In this document: in pieces, positions 16,866 to 27,104 of the stretch
How positions within the stretch are numbered: the stretch's first letter is position 1
Layout of the letters: every line of letters starts with the position of its first letter
NCBI RefSeq assembly: GCF_003007715.1
Contig: NZ_PXNO01000021.1
Span: 453,501 to 517,500, forward strand
Direction of reading: 5' to 3'
Source: Marinobacter shengliensis
GTDB lineage: Bacteria; Pseudomonadota; Gammaproteobacteria; Pseudomonadales; Oleiphilaceae
Length of the DNA: 64,000 nt
Notes under the pieces: generated by a model
What the model saw: only the letters and a program-made list of their open reading frames with translations
The model's database searches: none
What the model was told of the DNA's origin: nothing
Position numbers and translations under genes: made by a program

Positions 16866-18527
16866 ATGCCGTCCAGACCCGATTGGAACATGCAGCCGCC
16901 GGTTACTCGCTACCCTGGTGGCGCCGATACTACCCGCCAGCCGGGCTTCTGCGTGAATATCCGGCCACCTTCTAGGGAGGCTGAACCGCTGTCGCCGACC
17001 TTCGCTACCTTGCTTGAACGCGCATTTCCGGAACCGGCCTTTGGTATCTTACCGAAACCGCCGGCTCACCCGGTTGGCCCCGAGCCCTGGCTGGAATGGC
17101 TCGGGTATTGGTACCATCGGGTGATTCGATGCGCCGGTTTACCGGTATTCGACACGCCAAAAGCACTGTCATCGCCGGATAAGCCCCAGTATTACCGGAT
17201 GTATTGCCCAGCCTATGAGGGTACCGAGAACGCCAGCTTGTCACTTTTGAAGTGGCTGTTGACGGTTTCCATGGCGCCGCAAACCGACACCCTGATGCGT
17301 GAGGCAATGAACAGCCTTGAGGCACTGATGAAATCACTGGCGGCCGGTGCTCCAACCTCCGCCAATACCCTGCGCTTCCTGTTCGCGGCGTTCGAGGCAC
17401 GGCTGCCCGTCGTCAGCCTGGGCCACCACATGTTCCAGATCGGCATCGGGGCATCCGGCGTCTGGCTGGACAGTTCGTTTACCTCTGGAACGTCGGTTAT
17501 GTCGGCCAATCTGGTGCGCAATAAAGGGGCTACCAGCGACTTTCTGGCCAAAGCGGGTATTCCGGTGCCCAAGCAGGCGCTGATCACTGACGAGAGCCAG
17601 CTGAAGCATGCTGCAGAGGCTCTGGGGTTTCCATTGGTCTGCAAGCCGGCGGACCTGGACGGTGGCCAGGGCGTTCATCTGCATTTGGAAGACCTGCCTT
17701 CACTGGTGAAGGCTTACCGGCAGTGCCGGGAGCTGAGCAAACAGGTGCTGGTTCAGCCCCAGGTGCAGGGCCGGGATTACCGGTTAACGGTGTATGCGGG
17801 GGAGTGTGTCTGGGCGATCGAACGGGTTCCGGCTCGAGTGATTGGCAATGGCAAGGATACCGTGGCGGCCCTGATCGACCATGAAAACGCCCGGCCAGAG
17901 CGCTCAGGCACCGGTCACAGCCCGCTCAAATCACTGCCAAGTGTGGACGCCGCCAAAGACCTGCTAAAAGCTCAAAGCCTTAAGCCCACCAGCGTGCCTG
18001 AAAAAGGGCATATCGTTGCCCTGTCGCATTTACCGAATGTCGCTGCCGGTGGCCAGCCCGTACCCATATTCTCCGAAGTGCACCCGGACAATGCCGAGCT
18101 GGCCGCCAGAGTGGCGCGCCTGTGCCGGCTGGACCTGGTAGGCATCGACCTGATTATGCCAGACATTCGACGGTCCTGGCGTGATACCTGCGCCTGGGTG
18201 ATCGAAGTGAACGCGCAGCCAGATATTGGCCAGACCACCGCTGGCCACCTGTACGGCGAATTGCTCGAAAGAATGCTGCCGGAGACGCAGGTTGAGATTC
18301 GCTACGTTGAGGGCCGGGAGAATGATACTTGGGGCCTGGAGGACAGGGTGAGTTGTCAGGCGCGTTTGTGGAATGGGCTAGGCTGGCAGCCAGTGCCGGA
18401 GAAGCAGGCAGAACGGGTTGCCTGGGCACGGCAGTGCCTTCTGGATGATGAGTGCCGGGGTATATGGCTGGATAAAGAAAGCTGGGAATGGTTCAGGCAA
18501 GCCGCCACGGATCTTGCGATCCGGTGA
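16866..18527 (+). CDS. Cyanophycin-synthetase-like ATP-grasp ligase without a Mur domain
   Basis: The 553-residue protein has an N-terminal region of about 180 residues. The part that resembles the centre of cyanophycin synthetase CphA follows: HHMFQIGIGASGVWLDSSFTS, then NKGATSDFLAKAGIPVP. The ATP-grasp fold has Lys260 in VCKPADLDGGQGV, a QPQVQGRDYRLTVYAG strand, ERVPARVIGNGKDTV, and the metal-binding IEVNAQPD near residue 447. The C-terminal Mur-ligase half of CphA is replaced by about 90 residues of unknown type. ATP-grasp enzymes join a carboxylate to an amine through an acyl phosphate. The gene abuts the methyltransferase stop, so the pair probably makes one product. The substrate cannot be predicted. 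Confidence 0.75.
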   Translation: MPSRPDWNMQPPVTRYPGGADTTRQPGFCVNIRPPSREAEPLSPTFATLLERAFPEPAFGILPKPPAHPVGPEPWLEWLGYWYHRVIRCAGLPVFDTPKALSSPDKPQYYRMYCPAYEGTENASLSLLKWLLTVSMAPQTDTLMREAMNSLEALMKSLAAGAPTSANTLRFLFAAFEARLPVVSLGHHMFQIGIGASGVWLDSSFTSGTSVMSANLVRNKGATSDFLAKAGIPVPKQALITDESQLKHAAEALGFPLVCKPADLDGGQGVHLHLEDLPSLVKAYRQCRELSKQVLVQPQVQGRDYRLTVYAGECVWAIERVPARVIGNGKDTVAALIDHENARPERSGTGHSPLKSLPSVDAAKDLLKAQSLKPTSVPEKGHIVALSHLPNVAAGGQPVPIFSEVHPDNAELAARVARLCRLDLVGIDLIMPDIRRSWRDTCAWVIEVNAQPDIGQTTAGHLYGELLERMLPETQVEIRYVEGRENDTWGLEDRVSCQARLWNGLGWQPVPEKQAERVAWARQCLLDDECRGIWLDKESWEWFRQAATDLAIR

Positions 18528-18547
18528 CGGCTTTAGAAAAGCTAATG

Positions 18548-20011
18548 TCAGACCGGGTTGAAGTACTGTGCGCCACCGAGACCGGGTAATGGAATAAACT
18601 TGGTCGGGCCATTATCGCCATTGCGACAGGCCGCATCGTGGCTATCGGTGGATATGGCTGACGCTGGGTCGCGGTCGGTTTGAGTATTGGTCTCATCCAC
18701 GTACACGCGAGTCGTTTCCTGCGAATTGCCGTCCAGAAGGAAACTGATACCGGCTACCAGGGGGGCGCTGGGTGTAGAGGAATAGCCAATCGTGGCATCG
18801 GTTGGGCAATCCAGTCGCGCTTGGTCTGATCTGCCTCGCAGGAAGCTCGCTTCGCTTCCGACAAACTCGAAGTCTGCAGTAATGAACTTATCATTGCCAC
18901 CGTTCGACAGGGTTTCGATAAAGAGCGTTTTGGCATCCTCACCACTACCGAATACGATAGAGGTAGTTTCGGCATTTTCATCACCGCGGTAGGGTGATTC
19001 GACATACAATTTGTAGATGTCATCTGGCGTGTTGTTACCCAATTCAGTAGGGGCTACAAAAACAGACGCAAAGTTGTTGAATTTCACCTGCGATGCCGTG
19101 CCACCATTGGGTGTGGTAATGATTCTCAGGCTCGGCGCATCAAAGGCATACATGCCTTTAAAGTTATTATCGGCTAAGCGCTGTTTGAAAAACCGGCTAC
19201 GATTTGGATTGGCGTACTCAAAACTGTTCAGCGCATTTTGTTGTGCTTGGGAAAACTCTCCAAAGACGTGAGTGTCGGTAAAACCAAACGCTAAATTGTA
19301 GTTATTGTTGTTAAGGGTGATGTCGACCGGCGTGCTTTCTTCACGACCGCCGTTGCCGAAACTGAAGAAGAAATTATCCATGATAATCTGGCTTCTGCCG
19401 TTGTCGCCACTGCTTTCACCAACCCATTCTCTAATGAGGCTGACTTCACCATTAATCGTTGCGACGACGGTGCTTGAATCGGCCGGGTCGACGAGCTCAC
19501 AATCATTGAACAGTAGAAGGGCACTTTCTCTGAAGAGTGCTGCGGTACTGGTGCTGTTCGGGTATGCCCCAAGTTCTGCTTCGTTATTCGCAACAGCTTT
19601 GAACGCCACGTAAAAGGAATTGTCGGGTATGTCCACGGCTGGGTTAGAGGGTGTTGCTACGTCGCCAAAGTTGCTCGCGCCACATCTAAAGTTGGTGAAG
19701 TCATCTTTATTTATCCAAAACGAAAGCCTTTCTGTACTCGACGTAGAGGTACCCTCAATGAACTGCTGGCGTAAGAGGTTATACAACTCGACCGGGAACG
19801 CCTGCTCTGGCAGCCCTTTCATCTCATCCAGCGCCGTCGCCGGATCCTGGCTAAACGCAAACGCGGCCGGGAAGGTTGGCTCATCCGGCGTCGTGTCCTC
19901 ATCCGTCTGTTGATTGCCAGAGGAACTGGAACCACCGCAACCCACCAGCGCCAGTGAGGTGGTTAAAACTGCTAAACCCAGGAGATTCTTCTTCGTATTC
20001 ATGGTCGACAT
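18548..20011 (-). CDS. Secreted lipoprotein of unknown function
   Basis: The 487-residue protein has a lipoprotein signal (lipobox LVGC, Cys25) followed by a low-complexity linker rich in Ser, Gly, Asp and Thr. I do not recognise the rest. It contains several cysteines (for example NFRCGASNF, FNDCELV, ARLDCPTD, DAACRNG) that could form disulphides and is rich in Asn, Ser and aromatic residues. Its base composition looks somewhat poorer in GC than its neighbours. It is convergent with the ATP-grasp gene, with only about 20 bp between the stops. Two ATGs, 20011 and 20002, are possible starts; neither has a strong ribosome site. Confidence 0.65.
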   Translation of the reverse strand: MSTMNTKKNLLGLAVLTTSLALVGCGGSSSSGNQQTDEDTTPDEPTFPAAFAFSQDPATALDEMKGLPEQAFPVELYNLLRQQFIEGTSTSSTERLSFWINKDDFTNFRCGASNFGDVATPSNPAVDIPDNSFYVAFKAVANNEAELGAYPNSTSTAALFRESALLLFNDCELVDPADSSTVVATINGEVSLIREWVGESSGDNGRSQIIMDNFFFSFGNGGREESTPVDITLNNNNYNLAFGFTDTHVFGEFSQAQQNALNSFEYANPNRSRFFKQRLADNNFKGMYAFDAPSLRIITTPNGGTASQVKFNNFASVFVAPTELGNNTPDDIYKLYVESPYRGDENAETTSIVFGSGEDAKTLFIETLSNGGNDKFITADFEFVGSEASFLRGRSDQARLDCPTDATIGYSSTPSAPLVAGISFLLDGNSQETTRVYVDETNTQTDRDPASAISTDSHDAACRNGDNGPTKFIPLPGLGGAQYFNPV

Positions 20012-20201
20012 CCATTCTGATCACGGGATTAAGTACCCGAACAGAGTAGGAGAGCGACACAATCGGAGCATCTACCATCTGGTATAAAAGTTGAGTTCTT
20101 CAGGGAAAAAAGTTGTAAAAGTATGCAAAACGCGGAAGTTTGCCAGCCAAGGTGGGCGACGAATGTTAAGCGAATGGGGATCTGGTGTGAACTTGAGGAA
20201 G

Positions 20202-20238
20202 TGGTGGGCCCACCTGGACCCGAGCCAGCGACCAAAAT
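20202..20238 (-). repeat. Decayed copy of the tRNA 3' end, candidate attachment site
   Basis: This stretch copies the 3' end of the tRNA at 21548-21624, including the CCA and the T arm. About 35 of 38 positions match before similarity stops in the anticodon region. The mismatches break T-stem pairing, so it cannot be a working tRNA. With the tRNA itself it brackets 1.3 kb carrying two genes, as expected for DNA that entered at a tRNA 3' end. Confidence 0.7.
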
Positions 20239-20306
20239 TCAAGTGCGGCCGATTCAACGAATCCGACGCCCCCTTAGTCCAGGGCCCTTTGGCCTAAATG
20301 GTATCT

Positions 20307-20684
20307 TCAGGCAGCGGTTTTATCGAGACCGCGCTTGTAGTGCCGGGTTTGGAAGGGGAGTAGGGCTTTCATAAACGGCCTGAGATCGTGATCGAGCCCC
20401 CAGGATTGGGCCAGCCCGTCGACACGGGCCCGGGACAAACGTTCAGGAAGGCTCGCCTTCGCATCAGAGGCGACGGTTTGCAGTTCCTTCTTCTGTTCGG
20501 CACTCAGGCAGTTGAACCTGGATAAACGGTCAACCAGATAGCCGGCCAGGCGTCGCTCTTCCTGGGGCAACCCTGAAAGCGTCGGGACATAGCCCTGATG
20601 CCAGACTTCAAGGGCTGCTTTTACAACCTCTTGGTCTGTCACACGGTCGAGTCCTTTGTGTGCGACGTTAAGTAAGGAAGTCAT
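20307..20684 (-). CDS. Hypothetical partner of the nucleotidyltransferase-like gene
   Basis: The 125-residue protein is not one I recognise. It is charged, predicted helical and cytoplasmic, with no signal peptide, membrane segment or cysteine pair typical of metal binding; the end (FQTRHYKRGLDKTAA) is basic. The start at 20684 lies 16 bp past the stop of the nucleotidyltransferase-like gene, so the two form an operon. They sit alone between copies of a tRNA 3' end. A two-gene toxin-antitoxin or defence-type module is possible from this context, but nothing in this protein itself shows it. Confidence 0.6.
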   Translation of the reverse strand: MTSLLNVAHKGLDRVTDQEVVKAALEVWHQGYVPTLSGLPQEERRLAGYLVDRLSRFNCLSAEQKKELQTVASDAKASLPERLSRARVDGLAQSWGLDHDLRPFMKALLPFQTRHYKRGLDKTAA

Positions 20685-20700
20685 GAAATATCCGCGTTGA

Positions 20701-21285
20701 TCACTTTGTATACGTTTTTATAACGTGGGTGATATTCCCTGTCAATCTGTCGAGGTTGCCGGGAAAGTACTTACGGGTCTCCTCGGCGCGGTATTTGAAC
20801 TCCTCGATGGAGAGTCCATGGTCAAACAGCGTGTGTATATCATCGATGTCCTGGTCTCCATAGCGCCCGAGTTTCGAAACAGCCAGGTCCACTTTTTGAA
20901 CCAGGTAGACCCAGACCGGTGAGTCTTCCTCGTTCCAGTTAAGCCAAATGGCGTCTTCCTGGTAATCCTCATGTAGCGGTGCGAGGGTCGGAGTGAAATT
21001 CGGATCGAATACGATAGATGAAGGGCCGGTTTCCGGATCATCAAAAAAGACTTCATCCAGGGCAAGAACCAGCTCATTTGGAGAAATCCTGTCCATCGCT
21101 TCGAGCTCTATATCCAGGTCACTGCTACCACGAGCGTTAGTATGGAGATGGAGAGCACAGCCGCCGAAAATATACGCCTTACAGCTACCAGGCTTGGCCC
21201 CTCGGTCTTCCAGGAAGTCAGCCAGGTTATCGAACATTTCGAAAATGGCCTTCGCCATTGGTGTGTCCCTGTATATTTCGGTCAT
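20701..21285 (-). CDS. Nucleotidyltransferase-like protein (DUF6036/MNT type)
   Basis: The 194-residue protein carries the compact nucleotidyltransferase signature: GGCALHLH (Gly41-Gly42) followed by SSDLDIELEA with Asp56, Asp58 and Glu60, the spacing of the GG...DxD metal-binding site. The remainder (VWVYLVQKVDLAVSKLGRYGDQDIDDI) resembles the helical half seen in DUF6036-type proteins. Related minimal nucleotidyltransferases act as antitoxins or toxins by adding nucleotides to a partner or to tRNA. It is the first gene of the two-gene islet next to the tRNA. Enzyme fold likely; biological role inferred only. Confidence 0.7.
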   Translation of the reverse strand: MTEIYRDTPMAKAIFEMFDNLADFLEDRGAKPGSCKAYIFGGCALHLHTNARGSSDLDIELEAMDRISPNELVLALDEVFFDDPETGPSSIVFDPNFTPTLAPLHEDYQEDAIWLNWNEEDSPVWVYLVQKVDLAVSKLGRYGDQDIDDIHTLFDHGLSIEEFKYRAEETRKYFPGNLDRLTGNITHVIKTYTK

Positions 21286-21426
21286 GGATACCCCCGTATA
21301 TCAGCCTGGAAGCATAACAGAACCTCAGAGTCGTATCGTCTAGGTTAGCCGTAAAAAGCGCCGCTGACGTTTGGTTGACACGTAACGGGGAGAGGGTTAT
21401 CAGAAGTGATGTAACTGCTTGAAGTA

Positions 21427-21442
21427 TGGTGGGCCCACCTGG
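21427..21442 (-). repeat. Short third copy of the tRNA 3' terminus
   Basis: A 16-base exact match (TGGTGGGCCCACCTGG on the plus strand) to the last bases of the tRNA acceptor and T stem, 121 bp from the tRNA's own 3' end. It suggests more than one insertion or deletion event at this tRNA. Confidence 0.6.
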
Positions 21443-21547
21443 GCGAAGCAGGATAAAGCGGAAGCGAAGCTTTCGCCCTGCGAAGCGACAGAAATCTGTG
21501 ATTTCTGGCTGGAATAGTCCGATGAGGTTCAGCGCGACTGAAAGGAG

Positions 21548-21624
21548 TGGTGGGCCCACCTGGACTCGAACCAGGGACCAAAGGATTATGAGTCCTCTGC
21601 TCTAACCAACTGAGCTATAGGCCC
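21548..21624 (-). tRNA. tRNA with CAU anticodon (elongator Met or Ile2)
   Basis: The 77-nt gene folds as a full cloverleaf: acceptor GGGCCTA with TGGGCCC (one G-U pair), D arm AGCTCAGTTGGTTAGAGC, anticodon loop CTCATAA on a GAGGA/TCCTT stem, T arm CCTGGTTCGAGTCCAGG, discriminator A and an encoded CCA. The first base pair is G-C, so it is not initiator tRNA. CAU could serve Met, or Ile after lysidine modification; the GACTCATAATC and TTGGTC stretches lean toward Ile2 but do not settle it. It lies downstream of rpoD, and copies of its 3' end lie further downstream. Confidence 0.92.
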
Positions 21625-21633
21625 TAAAAGGGA

Positions 21634-21671
21634 AGCGGGCGCCATTATACCCACGAGGGGTGGCGCCCGCT
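21634..21671 (-). terminator. rpoD terminator hairpin containing the tRNA promoter -10
   Basis: On the minus strand AGCGGGCGCCA and TGGCGCCCGCT form an 11-bp stem followed by TTCCCTTTT, which ends rpoD transcription. A perfect TATAAT (plus-strand 21644-21649) overlaps the 3' arm, placed to start transcription about 12 bp upstream of the tRNA. Terminator and promoter thus share the same bases. Confidence 0.7.
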
Positions 21672-21684
21672 ACTGTCTTGCGGA

Positions 21685-23532
<1,848 letters not shown>

Positions 23533-23682
23533 AGACACCCTGTGAACTCGCTTTTAAAGAGGAAAAAAGTTAAACAGCCATTATAGCTGCCGCGTATCTG
23601 CTGTGCCACCGAATGGTTAGATGGTGATCAGTGGCGTCAGTTTCAAGTGGTCATGCCCCAGCAACGGGATATAACGCAGATT

Positions 23683-25419
23683 TCAATCTACGTTGCCCTT
23701 GCTGAGCGTTCTCAGCTCTTCCCGCTGTTCCGGGGTGAGCGTGGCCAGATTCCGGAGCAGGGTTGCCAGTCTTTGCTGGCGCGCGGCCTCTTCGTTCGGG
23801 CTCAGCAGTTCTCTGGCGGCTGCCAGTATGCTTTCCCGGGCCGGTATGTGCTCCAGTCCATCAAACAGGTTGTAGAACCTGTCTCTGGCCTGTTTGTCCG
23901 TTGCCAGCCCCGAGACTAATGCCTTGCGGGTACTGATATTCTGTTCCATCAGCCAGCGGGCGAACCGCCCGGCCTGCTCCAGCTGGCGGTTGCTGTCAGC
24001 CAATGTTTTGACTTCCGCCGCCATTTCCGGTGCTTCCAGTAGTGCCAGGCAAAGCGTGCTGTCTTTGCTCAGCTTCACATCTATCCGTTCTTCTGTCGGC
24101 CGGTTCTGCCGTTCGCCGCGCCATCCGCGGGCTTTGAAGTCATTGCCTTTGGGCAGTTCCTGCCAGGGCTTCCGGCCGCCACATAGACGCATCATTTCGT
24201 GCCACATGGCGTCCCGCAGTGTGCTGCGGGGCATCTTGTTCAGAAGCGGTTCTGCACGGGCTCTCAGTTCACCCCGGTGTTCCGGCAGCTCCAGGTTCAA
24301 ACCCTCGCTCTGCCGGTCGAACAGGTAACGCGACAGGGGCGTTGCCGCCTCAATCCGCTCCCTGAAGGCGTCTGCGCCTTCCTTCCGGATCAGTGTGTCC
24401 GGGTCTTCACCCTGTGGCAGCATCAGAAACTGCAGATGCAGGCCGTCGGCCATCAGTTCCAGGGCGTTCTCCATGGCGCGGTCTGCAGCACGGAAACCGG
24501 CCTGATCGCCATCAAAGCAGAACACAATGTGCCGGACTTGCCTTAGCAGGGCGGTCAGGCTGTCCTGGTTGGTTGCGGTGCCCAGGGTTGCAACGGCATC
24601 GTGTATGCCGTGCTGGGCCAACGCGATCACGTCCATGTAGCCTTCAACCACCAGCAGTTTGTCTAGCTGGCGGATGGCTTGCCGGGCCTCATAAAGGCCG
24701 TAGATCTCTCGGCTTTTATGAAACACATCCGACTCCGGGGAGTTGATGTATTTGGCCTTGTCGTCTCCAAGGGTTCGGCCGCCAAAGGCCACCGTTTTGC
24801 CCCGGGTGTTCCGGATCGGAAACATCACCCGATTGCGGAACAGATCTCTTGGCCGGCCGTACTTGTCTGAAACCGTTTTGGTTTCCAGTAATGGCTCTTT
24901 CAGGTCTTTCGGCGCCGCGTCAAAAAGCGCCGTTCCGGTGCCGGGCGCAAAGCCGATCTGGTACTGCTCGATGATGGCATCGTCCAGGCCGCGCTGTTTC
25001 AGGTAGTCCCGAGCGTAGGCGCCTTGCTGGCTGCCCAGAGCCGAGTGGTAGAAGCGGCTGGCGAAATCCAGGGCGTCGGTCAGGGATCTGGCCTGCTGCA
25101 TTTCCTGGCGCGCGGCTTTATCATAGGGCACCTCAAGACCTGCCCGTTTGGCCAGCTCTTCGACAGCCTCGGTAAAGCCAAGCCCCTCGAATTCGCGGAT
25201 AAAGCTGATGGCATCACCATGAGCGCCGCACCCGAAACAGTGGTAAAAGCCTTTATCTGGCCGAACGTTGAACGACGGTGTTTTTTCGTCGTGAAACGGA
25301 CAACAGGCCTTGTAGTTGGCGCCAGCCTTTTTGAGGGTGATGCGGCTACCGATCAGCTCTGCCAGATCAATCCGATCAAGCAGGTCTTCAACAAATCGTT
25401 GAGGGATCAGTCCGCTCAT
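23683..25419 (-). CDS. dnaG: DNA primase
   Basis: DnaG makes the RNA primers for DNA replication. The 578-residue protein has the CHC2 zinc-binding domain at its N terminus (Cys40, His43, Cys61, Cys64, in CCPFHDEKTPSF and YHCFGCGAHGDAI). The TOPRIM catalytic core follows (LLVVEGYMDVIALAQHG and VFCFDGDQAGFRAADRA), and a helical C-terminal domain for the DnaB helicase. It is the middle gene of the macromolecular-synthesis operon, separated from rpsU by a terminator that can act as an attenuator. GGAG precedes the ATG at 25419. It is a little shorter than the E. coli protein, with the difference in the linker and C-terminal part. Confidence 0.97.
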   Translation of the reverse strand: MSGLIPQRFVEDLLDRIDLAELIGSRITLKKAGANYKACCPFHDEKTPSFNVRPDKGFYHCFGCGAHGDAISFIREFEGLGFTEAVEELAKRAGLEVPYDKAARQEMQQARSLTDALDFASRFYHSALGSQQGAYARDYLKQRGLDDAIIEQYQIGFAPGTGTALFDAAPKDLKEPLLETKTVSDKYGRPRDLFRNRVMFPIRNTRGKTVAFGGRTLGDDKAKYINSPESDVFHKSREIYGLYEARQAIRQLDKLLVVEGYMDVIALAQHGIHDAVATLGTATNQDSLTALLRQVRHIVFCFDGDQAGFRAADRAMENALELMADGLHLQFLMLPQGEDPDTLIRKEGADAFRERIEAATPLSRYLFDRQSEGLNLELPEHRGELRARAEPLLNKMPRSTLRDAMWHEMMRLCGGRKPWQELPKGNDFKARGWRGERQNRPTEERIDVKLSKDSTLCLALLEAPEMAAEVKTLADSNRQLEQAGRFARWLMEQNISTRKALVSGLATDKQARDRFYNLFDGLEHIPARESILAAARELLSPNEEAARQQRLATLLRNLATLTPEQREELRTLSKGNVD

Positions 25420-25473
25420 GGTGGCTCCACTTCAGTCGGGGTGCCTGATACAAACCGGTATTCGCCATAGCCA

Positions 25474-25507
25474 AAAATGCCGCCGAAGCCAGGCCTCGGC
25501 GGCATTT
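25474..25507 (-). terminator. rpsU-dnaG attenuator/terminator
   Basis: On the minus strand AAATGCCGCCGA and TCGGCGGCATTT form a strong stem followed by a T-rich tail. A partial terminator at this place is a known feature of the rpsU-dnaG-rpoD operon, keeping primase levels far below those of the ribosomal protein. Confidence 0.85.
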
Positions 25508-25572
25508 TCAGTTTGCCGGAGAAGGCGAAACGCCGTTCCGGCAATCAGTCTTGCTGTCGATGCGCGCTGAAC

Positions 25573-25788
25573 TCAGTACAGACGCTCGAACTTACGCTGC
25601 TCACGCTGAAGCTTCTTGAGATGACGCTTAACGGCGGCAGCTGCTTTACGCTTACGAACAGCGGTCGGCTTCTCGTAGTGCTCACGACGACGTACTTCAG
25701 ACAGTACACCGGCCTTCTCGCAGGAACGCTTGAAGCGACGCAGTGCTACATCAAACGGCTCATTCTCTTTCACTTTAACAGCTGGCAT
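25573..25788 (-). CDS. rpsU: 30S ribosomal protein S21
   Basis: S21 is a small basic protein of the 30S subunit that helps mRNA binding at initiation. The 71 residues show the family pattern throughout, starting [21 protein letters not shown] and continuing with [29 protein letters not shown] ribosome site precedes the ATG. It is the first gene of the rpsU-dnaG-rpoD operon and is divergent from tsaD, the usual arrangement. Confidence 0.98.
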   Translation of the reverse strand: MPAVKVKENEPFDVALRRFKRSCEKAGVLSEVRRREHYEKPTAVRKRKAAAAVKRHLKKLQREQRKFERLY

Positions 25789-26022
25789 TCGAAAATCACC
25801 TACCTGATAGATTCGGTTTCAATTGGTTCCGCCGGCCTTGGCCACGCGGGCTCGATACCTGGTCAGATTGGCTAAAACTCGACCAGTGCATAATTTAGGG
25901 CGGCAATGATAGCCGTTGGATATGTTCAGGTCAATGACTGTTCAATGAAACTGCCGGAGCCTTTCGGGTTTCTGCTAAAATGCCGCCAGTTCCTCATTCC
26001 CATTTCGGACGCGGCCCAGACT

Positions 26023-27078
26023 ATGCTGATTCTTGGTATTGAAACCTCCTGTGACGAAACCGGCGTTGCCCTGTATGACACCGAGCAGGGCTTGCTGGCC
26101 CACGCGCTGTTCAGCCAGATTGCTATGCATGCGGATTATGGCGGGGTAGTGCCTGAGCTGGCGTCCCGTGACCATGTTCGCAAGCTGTTGCCGCTGTGTG
26201 ACCAGGTATTGGCCAAGGCTGGCAGGGATCGTAACGATCTTGAAGGGATAGCCTACACCGCCGGCCCCGGGCTGGTTGGGGCGCTGATGGTGGGTGGTTC
26301 CGTGGCCCATGCTCTGGGTTTCGCGCTGGGCATTCCGGTGCTGGGTGTTCACCACATGGAAGGGCATTTGCTGGCGCCAATGTTAGAAGACAATCCGCCA
26401 GCGTTTCCTTTTGTTGCTCTGTTGGTGTCCGGTGGTCACACCCAGCTGGTTCGGGTGGATGGTATCGGGCAGTACCAGATGCTGGGTGAATCGGTGGATG
26501 ACGCCGCCGGCGAAGCCTTTGATAAAACCGCCAAGATGCTCGGGCTGGATTACCCCGGAGGCCCCCGGGTGGCGGCGCTGGCGGAGAAGGGCCGGGAGGG
26601 AATCTACCGTTTTCCCCGGCCAATGACGGATCGTCCCGGGCTGGATTTCAGCTTCAGCGGTTTGAAAACGTTTACCCTGAACACGGTGAACGATGCGAAA
26701 GATAACGATGCCTTCGATGAGCAGGTAAAAGCAGACATCGCCCTGGCCTTTGAGGCGGCTGTAGTGGATACCCTGACCATCAAGTGCCGGAGGGCGCTGG
26801 AGCAAACCGGTTGCAAGCGCCTGGTTATTGCCGGTGGAGTAAGCGCCAACAAGCGGTTGCGGGCAGGGCTGGAAAAGATGACCGCGAAACTCAATGGCTC
26901 GGTGTTTTACGCCCGCCCAGAGTTCTGTACTGACAACGGCGCGATGATTGCGTATGCCGGTGCCCAGCGGCTCCAGAGCGGTCAAAGGGACGGTGAGCGC
27001 ATTGTTTCGGTGCCGCGCTGGCCGATGAATACCTTGCCGCCGGTTAACGAGCCGCGGGCGAATGGCCTGGTCGATTAA
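26023..27078 (+). CDS. tsaD: tRNA N6-threonylcarbamoyladenosine transferase TsaD
   Basis: TsaD transfers the threonylcarbamoyl group onto A37 of ANN-decoding tRNAs, working with TsaB and TsaE. The 351-residue protein begins [14 protein letters not shown], the family's ASKHA-fold start. It carries the metal-binding HHMEGH motif near residue 110, [24 protein letters not shown], and the late NGAMIAYAG motif. The ATG at 26023 is chosen over an upstream in-frame start at 25906 because the family always starts here. It is divergent from rpsU and ends at a hairpin shared with plsY. Confidence 0.97.
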   Translation: MLILGIETSCDETGVALYDTEQGLLAHALFSQIAMHADYGGVVPELASRDHVRKLLPLCDQVLAKAGRDRNDLEGIAYTAGPGLVGALMVGGSVAHALGFALGIPVLGVHHMEGHLLAPMLEDNPPAFPFVALLVSGGHTQLVRVDGIGQYQMLGESVDDAAGEAFDKTAKMLGLDYPGGPRVAALAEKGREGIYRFPRPMTDRPGLDFSFSGLKTFTLNTVNDAKDNDAFDEQVKADIALAFEAAVVDTLTIKCRRALEQTGCKRLVIAGGVSANKRLRAGLEKMTAKLNGSVFYARPEFCTDNGAMIAYAGAQRLQSGQRDGERIVSVPRWPMNTLPPVNEPRANGLVD

Positions 27079-27083
27079 CCCGG

Positions 27084-27104
27084 CCGGGCTTTAAAGCCCG
27101 GTTT
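27084..27104. terminator. Hairpin between convergent tsaD and plsY
   Basis: CCGGGCTTTAAAGCCCGG is a perfect palindrome followed by TTT on the plus strand. It lies just after the tsaD stop and overlaps the last codons of plsY. Confidence 0.6.

Noticed and set aside
20029..20257. Short minus-strand frames running through the tRNA 3'-end copy
   Set aside because: They translate the T arm of the tRNA copy (PGGPT-type pattern), a well-known source of false genes.
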